Of a DNA stretch of 64,000 bases, positions 8,928 through 16,860 are shown piece by piece. The DNA is taken from positions 1-64,000 of the forward strand of contig OMWE01000001.1 of assembly GCA_900314685.1 (NCBI GenBank), read 5' to 3'. Each line of letters starts with the position of its first letter. Within the stretch, counting starts at the first letter, position 1. The notes beneath the pieces were generated by a model. It was not told the origin of the DNA and ran no database searches. It was given only the letters and a program-made list of their open reading frames with translations. The translations under genes and the position numbers were made by a program. This stretch comes from an uncultured Actinomycetes bacterium (lineage in GTDB: Bacteria > Actinomycetota > Coriobacteriia > Coriobacteriales > Atopobiaceae).

Positions 8928-9130
8928 CTTTGTCCTTTCCTCGGCGCAATGCCCATCTCAAGCAGGCGCCCCCTCCCGTCAAACCCAACCGCCAAAAGGA
9001 CAGCGTCGGGAAGGCCTCCCCCGCTCCGTTCAATAATCTTGATGGCATTCATCCAGGCGATCCGAATGTCATCAGGGGAGATTCCAGCATGTCTTTGCGC
9101 GACCCTCTCGTATACCTCGATTTCAAACAT
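8924..9130 (-). CDS. Small protein, possible toxin partner (BrnT/DUF4258-like pattern)
   Basis: This 68-residue basic protein begins MFEIEVYERVAQRHAGISPDDIRIAWMNAI and ends with GFDGRGRLLEMGIAP. The pattern, a helix with 'GIS..DI..A' followed by strands with 'D..GRLLE', recalls small RNase-fold toxins of the BrnT/DUF4258 type, but it is shorter than most and lacks an obvious catalytic set. The ATG at 9130 is chosen because the upstream 28 codons look non-coding and AT-rich. Order (toxin-like first, antitoxin-like second, ATGA overlap) fits some type II pairs. Function is not proven. Confidence 0.5.
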   Translation of the reverse strand: MFEIEVYERVAQRHAGISPDDIRIAWMNAIKIIERSGGGLPDAVLLAVGFDGRGRLLEMGIAPRKGQR

Positions 9131-9350
9131 TCTTGCACCATAGCTTTCTTCCAACAAAAGTATACAACAAAAAGTTTCTGCTGGTGCAATCCTCCAACCA
9201 CTAGTTCTATTCACCTGTTCCTATACTAGGACAATTGTACTGTATTATAAAGATATGTGTTCTAATTTCTGTAAATTATAGAACATTATTTCTTATATAA
9301 GGGATTAACTCGATACGCCGCGGCACTTCCCCGCATTGACTCATAGAGGG
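9131..9350. other. AT-rich intergenic promoter region
   Basis: About 220 bp, markedly AT-rich against its GC-rich surroundings, lie between the small toxin-like gene and the end of the rpiR-like gene. A GTTCTA...TAGAAC inverted repeat around 9258-9286 and several TATA-like stretches could supply the promoter of the small gene-helicase operon and the terminator of rpiR. The base composition shift suggests recent acquisition of this stretch. No gene is seen. Confidence 0.4.
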
Positions 9351-10117
9351 TTAGGAATAGAGTGCGGCGTACTCCTGGGCAATCACGCTCTCGACAAACT
9401 GCAGCTGATGGGGGTAACCGGCCAGGTCGCCTGTGGAGTGGAAACGTATCTCTCCGTTCACAAAGGACAGGCGCTCGCTGTCTCCGCCGCACACCATCCA
9501 GATCTCAGGCACCATGAGCTGTCTGTGCAGAGGGCCGAGGTCGCTGTAGTCAAAGTACGAGCCGGTATAGGAAAAGACGACCACCAAGTCATCCCGCGTC
9601 GTGTGTGCGAGCTGCTTCATCTGCTCCACATAAGAGGTTGAGGTAGTGGCGCGTTTGCCCAGCATGAGCAAGTCGCTCTGCAGGTTGAAGGCCACCCCGC
9701 CTGCCTTGAGCAGGCCGTAGATCGAGACGCGCGCGGCATCATGAATGCGCTCGCATAGTCTATCGACCGCGCGCATGTCGAGCGACGCAAAGACCTCCGC
9801 TATACGGGCTTCCACCGCGCGCGTATAGTCGTCCAAGCGCGCAGCTGGTTGGTCCTTGTTCGACTCTCGCTCGAAATCCAGACCCGGCGCCGTCAACAGC
9901 TCGCGGAGCTCGGCAAAGTCGCGTAGGCCGATATCCCGGCAGAAACGCGACACCGTACCCGTACCAACCGCGCAGCTTTCGTCGAGCTGGGTCAAGGTCA
10001 TCTCGCGGACCTCGCCCGGATGCTCGAGGATATACGAGGCAAGATAGCCGTTTGTGGTGTTGCCTTCTCGCTCGCGAGCGCCATGAGGAAGACGACGGGC
10101 AGCTTGCCGTAGATCAT
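9351..10117 (-). pseudogene. MurR/RpiR-family regulator with a frameshift near the N-terminus
   Basis: The protein is an N-terminal RpiR helix-turn-helix followed by a SIS sugar-isomerase domain that binds phosphosugars (LLKAGGVAFNLQSDLL, VVVFSYTGS). The natural start appears to be ATG 10117 with AGGGGGG just upstream, reading MIYGKLPVVFLMALASE, but that frame does not continue into the HTH. The HTH (REGNTTNGYLASYI onward) is in another frame. A missing CGAG unit in the GCGAGCGAG stretch near 10070-10082 would rejoin them. Starting instead at ATG 10142 gives an unrelated leader. Either the gene is damaged, or the sequence has an indel, or translation uses an unusual start. It normally controls amino-sugar or sugar catabolism genes. 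Confidence 0.65.
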
Positions 10118-10240
10118 CGCGCGCCCCCCTGCCCGTCGTCATGAATTCGTTTCCCAGCCTATGAAATTATCCCATTCTTTCACAGTTGCCCGTCTGCTCA
10201 TCGATCCTTGAGAAAATTCGCCCTTTCCAGGTGGGCAGAG

Positions 10241-10467
10241 ACCCTGACTTTACATTTCGACCTTTTTGTTGCAAAGCCCGATTACGACTCGTGCTAAAAC
10301 CCCAGCTAAATGACTCAATCTTTGGGGCAGGCAAATCCAGGCGTTTTGCCGCACACGACACGTTTGCAAAAGTGCAGGTAGATAGGCTGCAGCTGCAGCC
10401 GGACAGGCAGGAACAGCCGAAAAAATGATAGGGTTGCAACAAAAAGGTCAAAATGTAAAGTCAGGGT
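10241..10467. repeat. MITE-like element 1: 227 bp with 34-bp inverted termini
   Basis: The termini 10241-10274 and 10434-10467 are inverted copies with one mismatch; both end toward the outside in ACCCTGACTTTACATTT and toward the inside in GACCTTTTTGTTGCAA. The interior has no credible gene but holds an AAAAGTGCAGGTAGATAGGCTG motif (about 10368-10389) that recurs in element 2. No target-site duplication is clear. Folded as RNA or cruciform DNA it would form a 34-bp stem. It lies between the rpiR-like and DJ-1 genes. Mobile miniature element or structured RNA are both possible. Confidence 0.7.
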
Positions 10468-10486
10468 ACATCAGAGGTGCATATAC

Positions 10487-10618
10487 GGGGACTCGACAGC
10501 GAATGGAAGGCTGGGCTTACTCACAACAGCACCTATAACGACTCGACCACCCGATTGGCAGTCGAGCCGCATGAGAATAGCCGAACCGTCGGGGAATGTC
10601 TGAGCCATCGGAGTCCCC
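10487..10618. repeat. Shorter inverted-repeat segment beside element 1
   Basis: GGGGACTC (10487-10494) and GAGTCCCC (10611-10618) are perfect inverted arms, and a CTCGAC...GTCGAG pair lies inside. This stretch fills most of the remaining gap before the DJ-1 gene. It may be the remains of another element or a terminator-like structure; arms this short can occur by chance in GC-rich DNA. Confidence 0.3.
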
Positions 10619-10658
10619 TATTGAATCTGCCTCCTAATGAAACCACCGAAGTCTAGGA

Positions 10659-11641
10659 TTACCTCCCGCCGGCGAAGGCGTAGAGCGTACGGGCGCGCAG
10701 GGCGGAGGTGTCCACGCCGAAGGTCTCAGCGGCCGCCAACGCGAAGGGGTAGCCGGAGCAGGGACCCTGTGAGGTGATGACCGGGCCATCCACCACCGCG
10801 GGCGCTTCGACGAAATTGCCGCTCGTGAGCTTCTCGGCATAGCCCGTATAGCCGGTTACGGTGCAGCCCTTGATGATGCCCGCGGTCTCGAGCGCAATGG
10901 TACCCGAGCAGAGCGCGCCGACCTTCTTGTCCTGGCCCTCGAACCGCTGCATCATCTCGATCACAGCCGGGTCCTCGCGCAGGTTCCGGCCACCGGGGCG
11001 GCCGCCCGGCAGCACCATCAGGTCGTATTCGCGCACCTCGTCGGAGAAGTCCTTGTCCGCCTGCACGTACATACCGTGCATGCCCTTGACGAAGCCATGC
11101 GCACCTACGGCGAAAGTATCGCAGTCGAATCCCAGGCGGCGGAGCAGGTCGACGATTGTGAGCGTCTCGCCCTCCTCGTAGCCCTCGGCCTTGAGCACCG
11201 CGGCCCTCTTGCCCACCTTCTCGCCACCCATGGTCGGGAGCGTGCCGACCTCGGCGCTCACCTCGGGGTCGTAGGCACCGAAGTAGGCCGTGCGGTTCTT
11301 GACCTTGAGGCTGTCGCCACCCAGCGCGACCGGGCCGCGCACATGGCGGTGACAAACTTGCCGGCTGCGTACATCGCCTTGAGGTCGGCCTGCAGGTCAG
11401 CGGAGGTACGCATGCCCTCCGCCCCACCGTAGCCGCCGGGCAGCACAATCATGTCGTACTCGCGCACGGTACGGTCGAGGACCTTGTCAGCGCGGATGAC
11501 GATACCGTGCGCGCCCGTCGCCGTCTCGCCCGCGAGGCCAACCAGGTCACACTGCATCTCCGTGCGGCGCAGGATGTCGACGATGGTCAGGGTCTCGCCT
11601 TCCTCGCAACCGTCGGCCAAAATCACAGCGATGTTCTTCAT
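10659..11641 (-). pseudogene. Tandem DJ-1/PfpI double-domain protein, frameshifted in domain 1
   Basis: Two DJ-1/PfpI domains are encoded in line. The first starts at ATG 11641 (MKNIAVILADGCEEGE) and runs to the nucleophile elbow TAMCAA; there the frame breaks, and the rest of domain 1 plus all of domain 2 (nucleophile GALCSGT) continue one frame away from about 11330. On the coding strand a CCC run (plus-strand GGG 11332-11334) should be CCCC to read MCAAPVALGG, the family consensus. DJ-1 relatives act as glyoxalases, deglycases or chaperones under stress. A two-domain fusion is itself uncommon. The break could be a true mutation, a slippage site or a sequencing error. Confidence 0.75.
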
Positions 11642-11818
11642 GGGACGCTACCTTTCGGTTGGTAACTCTTGCCTTTCGACAGGTCCCATGGTACGCACTC
11701 TGCGATAGCGGTGGCAGCCTTTCCCGTTTTTGGAAAAGCCAGCCCGACGTAGGCTGATAGGCAACGGCTTTTTGCCACGCGTCAGTCTCTGGCTATGCAG
11801 TCGTTCCCCCCGCTCTGG

Positions 11819-13780
11819 CTACGAGGCAGACTCCACGCCCGTCTGGACGAGGCCGTACTCCCGCAGCTTGCTGATCGTATGGACGCAAGAGCTATCAAGG
11901 TCGAAATCAAAGCTCACCGAGGTGACAAACGATCCATCGTTTTTACGCACCGTGTCAGTCGTGACGTAGTAGGACATGTAATAGCTATTGACGGCACCGG
12001 TCAGACCAGCTTGGCTCAGCTGCCGGTCGATGGTCGGGAGCACGCCTTCATAACGCCCCGATACGGCGACATGCCCCTCGAGTTGCTGGTCATCGTTTTC
12101 GTCGGCACCGAGCAGCAGGTTTGTGCGCTGCCAGGCGGGCGTCTGCATGTCTTGCGCCAGCGCCGCCATGAGCTCCGTCGCCTGGTCGGCATCGAGGGCT
12201 CCCTGCCCGACCGTCACGGCCGGCCCATCATCTGTCGATACTTCGCCGTCCCCTGCAGCGTACATCACCGAATAGTTGTCGACCTGTGCCCTTTCCCATT
12301 GGATACCGTCCCAGCCGGTGCCGCCAAAGAGCGACGCGCTGAAATTGTCGACATCCCCGTCGAGCACGTTGGCCTGCGCCGCCGCACTCGTCGGGTCCTG
12401 CAGGATGACGGAGGAATACGGCAGTTGGTACGCGCGGTTGATGACAGTCCCGTCTTTGAGCAGATACCTGATGGTCACCGGGACAGTGGACACATCTGGG
12501 TCCCCTGAGTCTAGCTGCGCCAGGATGACATTGCGGTCGTCGACGAGGGTCTGGTGCAACGCGCAGATCCGCTCGATCGTCTGCTCCCCATCGCCCTCCT
12601 CCGCCACGGCGAGGATGGGATAGGTGACGTTTGCATACGCGATCTCCACGTCCTTGGAGGCAGGCACTCGGGAGGTGACGCCAAAGGCATCGTTGCCGAC
12701 GAGTCCGAGCGCGAGGACGCCGCATGCACACGCGGCAGCGGCCTCTATCAGGCGGGCACGCCCAAAGACGCGCGTCGACTTGTCGATGACCATCTCGCAG
12801 AGCCAGAAGCAGACAAACGAGCACACGGCGTACAGCACCAGGAAAAAGGTCAGGTCCTCGCTGGTGCTAGCGGTATTCCGCATCGCGTAGATCACAAACG
12901 CGAGCAGCGTGCCGCCGAGGAAAGACACGAGCCAGCGCACCGGCGGTTTTACGGCGCCAAAAGCAGCCATATCGCCCGCCCTCTCGAGCTGCCTGTGCTG
13001 GTAGAGCTTCCAACCGAGCCAGAAGAGCACACAGGCGCAGAGCGTGTACCCGACGAGGGCCTGCGTGCCCGTCAGACGCCACCCTTCCGTGATGGTGACG
13101 TTCGCTGTGAGATAGACAACCGGCGACAGAAATCCCAGAGGAGTACTCTGCGAAAACGAGAGGTCGCCGAGGTCGCTCATGCCATAGCAGAAGCTGCCGA
13201 CAAAAGTCCGGACCAAGAAATAGACGACATCCCATCCGAACTGGAAAATCCCGTAGAATGCCACGGCCGCCAGCGGGTGTCCGGAGAGCTGACAGCCCAC
13301 GGTCGCAAGCGCGAGGAAGAAGAACGAAGACAGGATGCCCGTGAGCAACCATGAACCCCAGAGACCGACCGCATCGACGCCGAAGGCCGCCGCCGTCACA
13401 AGCTCCAGCAGGAAGGCGCAGACCAGGGGCAGGGTCAAGAAGACAAGTGCCGCTGCGACGGTCGTCACATAGAGGGCCCGCCGCGTAACCGGAAACGCGT
13501 GCATCATGTTGGCCGACGGTGCATGGTAAAGGTACGACCAGAAATACACTGCCACAAAGAGCGCAAAGAGGGCGGAGACAAGGATGGGCAGCTGGCTCGC
13601 GGTGTCGTAGAGCGCCGACGTGGTCAACGCGGCGTCGCCGTCTGCACCTTGCAGCTCGAGCAGCGCGCGCAGCGGCCATGCCGTCGCATAGCACAGGGTC
13701 ATCAGGATGCAAGTGACACCGTACCTCTTCACGAGGCTGGTAAAGAGTGGGCGGCTAAAGAACGATGTCTTTGATGCCAT
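11819..13780 (-). CDS. ABC transporter permease (ABC-2-like, large)
   Basis: This 653-residue integral membrane protein has about six hydrophobic segments in its first 300 residues, a further membrane group near 330-420 and a long C-terminal hydrophilic domain of about 230 residues. The start ATG 13780 has GGGAGG 8 nt upstream. It overlaps the ABC ATPase gene by 26 bp and forms a GntR-ATPase-permease operon of the YtrA type. Such exporters often move antimicrobial peptides or respond to cell-wall stress. The large extracytoplasmic tail has no family I recognise. Substrate unknown. Confidence 0.8.
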   Translation of the reverse strand: MASKTSFFSRPLFTSLVKRYGVTCILMTLCYATAWPLRALLELQGADGDAALTTSALYDTASQLPILVSALFALFVAVYFWSYLYHAPSANMMHAFPVTRRALYVTTVAAALVFLTLPLVCAFLLELVTAAAFGVDAVGLWGSWLLTGILSSFFFLALATVGCQLSGHPLAAVAFYGIFQFGWDVVYFLVRTFVGSFCYGMSDLGDLSFSQSTPLGFLSPVVYLTANVTITEGWRLTGTQALVGYTLCACVLFWLGWKLYQHRQLERAGDMAAFGAVKPPVRWLVSFLGGTLLAFVIYAMRNTASTSEDLTFFLVLYAVCSFVCFWLCEMVIDKSTRVFGRARLIEAAAACACGVLALGLVGNDAFGVTSRVPASKDVEIAYANVTYPILAVAEEGDGEQTIERICALHQTLVDDRNVILAQLDSGDPDVSTVPVTIRYLLKDGTVINRAYQLPYSSVILQDPTSAAAQANVLDGDVDNFSASLFGGTGWDGIQWERAQVDNYSVMYAAGDGEVSTDDGPAVTVGQGALDADQATELMAALAQDMQTPAWQRTNLLLGADENDDQQLEGHVAVSGRYEGVLPTIDRQLSQAGLTGAVNSYYMSYYVTTDTVRKNDGSFVTSVSFDFDLDSSCVHTISKLREYGLVQTGVESAS

Positions 13781-14675
13781 AGTCGGAACCTCCCATTTCG
13801 TACACAAAGACTTCCTCCAGCGTGAGCGGCAGGACGTCGAGCACCAGCGGTCGCAGCGCCGTGAAAAGCGCCACGATGCGGTCGCGTTCCCCGCGCACAA
13901 TCAGCGTGCACACATGGCCCTGCTGCTCCCGATGCAGGACCGTGAGATCGGACGGCAGGTCGGGTGAGTCGCCCGCGAAGGCCACCTGTACCTTGCACAC
14001 GCTGCCCTCGAGGTCGGCGAGGGAGCGTTCGAGCAGGATGCGGCCCTGATGCATGATGCCGACGTAGTCGCAGACGTCCTCGAGCTCGCGCAGGTTGTGC
14101 GAGGAGACGAGCACTGTCGTCCCGTGCTCTGCTACGTCGGAGAGGATGATGCTCCAGACCTGGCGGCGCATCACGGGATCGAGTCCGTCAACCGGTTCGT
14201 CGAGCAGCACGACATCGGGGCGGCAGCTGATGGAAAGCCAGAAAATCGCTTGCTTCTGCATGCCTTTGGAGAGGTGACGGATCTGACGGGTCGGATCGAT
14301 AGCGACAAATGCCTTGCCGAGCCTCTCGAAGAGCCCTTCGTCGAACCCCCGATAAAGACCGCGGTAGAGATCCCGCATGTCGAGCAGCGTAGCGGTCGGG
14401 AAATAGAAGAGCTCGTCGGGGATGAAGGCGATGCGTTGCTTGATGGCGTCGTTGTCCCAAACGGGCTCACCATCGATGGTCACGGTACCCTCGTCAGGAC
14501 GGTAGATGCCCATCACGTTGCGGAGCAGCGTCGATTTGCCGGCGCCGTTGGGTCCGACGAGGCCGTAGACGCTGCCGCGAGGCACATGGATGCTCGCATG
14601 GTCGAGCGCCGCAAAGTCACCGAACTTCTTAACCAATCCTTCGGTGACTATCATCCCGTCTGCAGTCTGCGTCAT
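13755..14675 (-). CDS. ABC transporter ATP-binding protein
   Basis: This 306-residue ATPase has Walker A GPNGAGKST (41-49), a degenerate signature LSKGMQKQ near 135-142, and Walker B with the D-loop in VVLLDEPVDGLDP (155-167). The C-terminal extension of about 90 residues is typical of drug and peptide exporter ATPases. Start and stop overlap both neighbours (4 bp with the GntR gene, 26 bp with the permease gene), giving tight coupling. It powers export by the adjacent permease. Confidence 0.93.
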   Translation of the reverse strand: MTQTADGMIVTEGLVKKFGDFAALDHASIHVPRGSVYGLVGPNGAGKSTLLRNVMGIYRPDEGTVTIDGEPVWDNDAIKQRIAFIPDELFYFPTATLLDMRDLYRGLYRGFDEGLFERLGKAFVAIDPTRQIRHLSKGMQKQAIFWLSISCRPDVVLLDEPVDGLDPVMRRQVWSIILSDVAEHGTTVLVSSHNLRELEDVCDYVGIMHQGRILLERSLADLEGSVCKVQVAFAGDSPDLPSDLTVLHREQQGHVCTLIVRGERDRIVALFTALRPLVLDVLPLTLEEVFVYEMGGSDYGIKDIVL

Positions 14676-15052
14676 TTCGCTCCACCTTCCTGCCGCGCGT
14701 GCGCCGCGTCGATACGGGCCTTGAGCTCCGTCGAATTAGCCCCCAAATACAGCAGCTCCGCCACCGTCTGGTCGAGCGTCTGCAGGAGCTCGTCACGCCG
14801 ATGGGTGTCGACGGGCAGCTCGTCTGAGACAAAGGAGCCCTTGCCCGGCACTTTGTAGACGTAACCCTGTGTCTCAAGGTCGTGATAGGCACGCGCAATG
14901 GTATTCGGGTTGATCGCCAGCGTCGTGGCGAGCTCACGTACCGAGGGGAGCTGGTCACCTGGGGGCAGCGCCCCCGATATGATAAGGCGCCGGACCCCGT
15001 CCTCCACCTGCTCGTGAATCGGCCGCGGATCCTTGTAGCTGATCTGTATCAA
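14672..15052 (-). CDS. GntR-family repressor, YtrA subfamily
   Basis: The 126-residue protein has the winged helix of GntR regulators (PIHEQVEDGVRRLIISGALPPGDQLPSVREL, recognition helix around INPNTIARAYHDLE) and only a short C-terminal helix, which is the YtrA pattern. It opens the ABC exporter operon and probably represses it. A perfect inverted repeat 25 bp upstream is its likely operator. Ligand unknown; YtrA relatives often answer to cell-envelope antibiotics. Confidence 0.9.
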   Translation of the reverse strand: MIQISYKDPRPIHEQVEDGVRRLIISGALPPGDQLPSVRELATTLAINPNTIARAYHDLETQGYVYKVPGKGSFVSDELPVDTHRRDELLQTLDQTVAELLYLGANSTELKARIDAAHARQEGGAK

Positions 15053-15076
15053 GGCGGCCTCCTCCGTCCGTATCTA

Positions 15077-15108
15077 CTGTATTAATCTGCTTAATACAGA
15101 TAATACAG
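15077..15108 (-). promoter_or_regulatory. GntR operator overlapping the promoter
   Basis: CTGTATTAA-tctgc-TTAATACAG (15077-15099) is a perfect 9-bp inverted repeat with a 5-bp spacer, followed by a third half-site TAATACAG (15101-15108). On the minus strand this stretch also gives TATTAT, a good -10. YtrA-type GntR proteins bind such sites in their own promoters, so autorepression is very likely. The next about 190 bp (15109-15301) show no gene or clear signal. Confidence 0.75.
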
Positions 15109-15301
15109 AAAGGCATCAGGATGTCAATGCGCAGTCAGTGTCGACTCTCTGCCCCCAGACGAGACAACATCCATCCAAGACGGCATGGCAAACTACCGCT
15201 TCAGAACGCTGGCGTAGCGTCAACGAGCCGTCGATTGTCACTGAAATATGGGCAGACTTCCGCAAAGCAGCCTTAGCGCCAGTCCCTTGTCGGCTTCGGC
15301 A

Positions 15302-15529
15302 GACCCCTCTTCGAAGATATGACCTTTTTGAGTCATTTTCGCGATCAGATGCCTCTGAAAAGATGCAGGTAGAATGGCTGTCGTCAAAACCCGAGAAATA
15401 CGGCATCCTACATGTTATTTCATTACTTATACATGCAGGTAAATCGGCTGTACTCAGTGACTGATTTGCTCAAAATCAGTCAGATATCATCTCAATGACT
15501 CAAAAGGGTCATATCTTCGAAGAGGGGTC
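15302..15529. repeat. MITE-like element 2: 228 bp with 36-bp inverted termini
   Basis: The termini 15302-15337 and 15494-15529 are inverted copies with one mismatch: outward GACCCCTCTTCGAAGATAT, inward GACCTTTTTGAGTCATT (the right copy reads GACCC). Length is within 1 bp of element 1. The interior contains AAAAGATGCAGGTAGAATGGCTG (near 15357-15379) and ATGCAGGTAAATCGGCTG (near 15431-15448), variants of the motif in element 1, and the inner arm shares GACCTTTTTG with it. It lies downstream of the predicted nuclease gene and upstream of the GntR operon. No open frame of note. Confidence 0.72.
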
Positions 15530-15550
15530 CCATGGCCTCGAATCGATGAC

Positions 15551-16792
15551 TCAAGCTCGCCAGCTCGTCGGCGGAAACGTGCGCAGACAGTCCCATGTGC
15601 AGAAGTCCTCATGTACCAAGTGCTGCATTTTTCGCACCTTCGGCGACGGCGTGCCATATCGTTTGCCCAGATGATTGGTTATCCGTCGGCAGATAGCATC
15701 CCAAGTCTCCTGATGCGTAAACTCATCCCATGTCACATTGATGACTTCGATACCGGCGTGCTCGAGGGCGTGTCGGCGCCCATTGTCGCGATCCATCTGA
15801 TGTTTGCCCGCATGGCCAAACACGCCACCCGGCTCTACATCAATGCGCTTGCCGTTCTTTGCCGTAAGGAGCAAATCAGCATAGGCGCAGCTCCTGCCGC
15901 CTGCCATCTTTTTCTCAATCTCGTTGAAGGGAATCCTCTCGTTGAGCTTTCCTTTCCCAGCCCCTTTTCCTCCGTCGTATCTCGGCAGTTGCAGCTCGAC
16001 GTCAACATATGTCTCAAACGTCGACCGGCTCCCATCGCCGCTTCCCTTCAACGCTTTGCGCATGAGTTTCGCCCCAGATATATGGGGGTATCGGCACAGC
16101 AACCGCTCGATTTGATCGATAGAGGTGCGCGGCGCGCATTCCACATATCCGTCTCCCTGCAATCTCATCCCCTTGAAAGGCGATTTGCCTTCATCAAGGT
16201 AGCGCTTGCAACAAATGAGGCCCGGCGGTAGTTGCGCGTGATCTCCAGCAAGCTCGGTGACAAGAGCAGCCAGCAAGTGGACATCCCCAACCACTCGCCC
16301 CATTTGCAACAGAGTGAACTCTGGCGAGGTCACGTAGGAGTTCCTTCCAATCTGCAACAGCGCGGATCCAGGTAATACGTCACGAAAGGCATGGACGTGC
16401 ACGTCATCACGCCAATTTCGGTGAGAAAGGTCCGCACAGAGCAGGTCGTACGGCGCAGGAAAGTCTATTGTGTGCGGGAAGGCTTCCGCGTAGGCGAGCG
16501 CCTCCATCGGGTTGTCGGGATGATGTTCGCATAGATAGCCCTCGACCTCGTCCTTCACGTAGATGCCGCGCGCAGCGAGGTCGGCGGTCGAGATTTTCAT
16601 CCAGCTCGTATCGGCGTTGGGCGCGGCGGCAAAAGAGCACGCCGCACCATCAAGGGATTCTTTGTCGCACCCATAGGGCTGGGCAACCAGTCCCGTCGCC
16701 GCCAGTCGGTGGTACCAAAGCGCACTTACCCCGCACAGCACAAGGTAAGGCGCCCCATCCTGCTTCGTTTTCGGTGTTGCGACTCGTGTCAT
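15551..16792 (-). CDS. Unknown protein with a C-terminal predicted VSR/DUF559-like nuclease fold
   Basis: This 413-residue protein is of mixed character. The N-terminal region (APYLVLCGVSALWYHRL) recalls AbiEi-type 'DNA-binding plus sensor' proteins. The last third has a row typical of the DUF559/VSR endonuclease fold: a strand with ADLLL, a KRIDVEPGG strand, a GH...D loop, RRHALEHAGIEVINVTWDEF and further helices. I infer a PD-(D/E)xK-like fold; catalytic residues are not certain. The start ATG 16792 has GGGGAGGGG just upstream. It is next to the BrxD-like ATPase gene on the same strand (68 bp apart) and could be a nuclease partner of that system, or a stand-alone toxin or antitoxin. Confidence 0.55.
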   Translation of the reverse strand: MTRVATPKTKQDGAPYLVLCGVSALWYHRLAATGLVAQPYGCDKESLDGAACSFAAAPNADTSWMKISTADLAARGIYVKDEVEGYLCEHHPDNPMEALAYAEAFPHTIDFPAPYDLLCADLSHRNWRDDVHVHAFRDVLPGSALLQIGRNSYVTSPEFTLLQMGRVVGDVHLLAALVTELAGDHAQLPPGLICCKRYLDEGKSPFKGMRLQGDGYVECAPRTSIDQIERLLCRYPHISGAKLMRKALKGSGDGSRSTFETYVDVELQLPRYDGGKGAGKGKLNERIPFNEIEKKMAGGRSCAYADLLLTAKNGKRIDVEPGGVFGHAGKHQMDRDNGRRHALEHAGIEVINVTWDEFTHQETWDAICRRITNHLGKRYGTPSPKVRKMQHLVHEDFCTWDCLRTFPPTSWRA

Positions 16793-16860
16793 TACCCCTC
16801 CCCCGCCCGACAAAGGTGAGGGGGAGGATGCCCATTTTCATCAAGCCTTATGCGTGCTGT

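Noticed and set aside
10168-10451. Short frames inside element 1
   Set aside because: They run into the inverted termini, lack ribosome sites and have no recognisable features.
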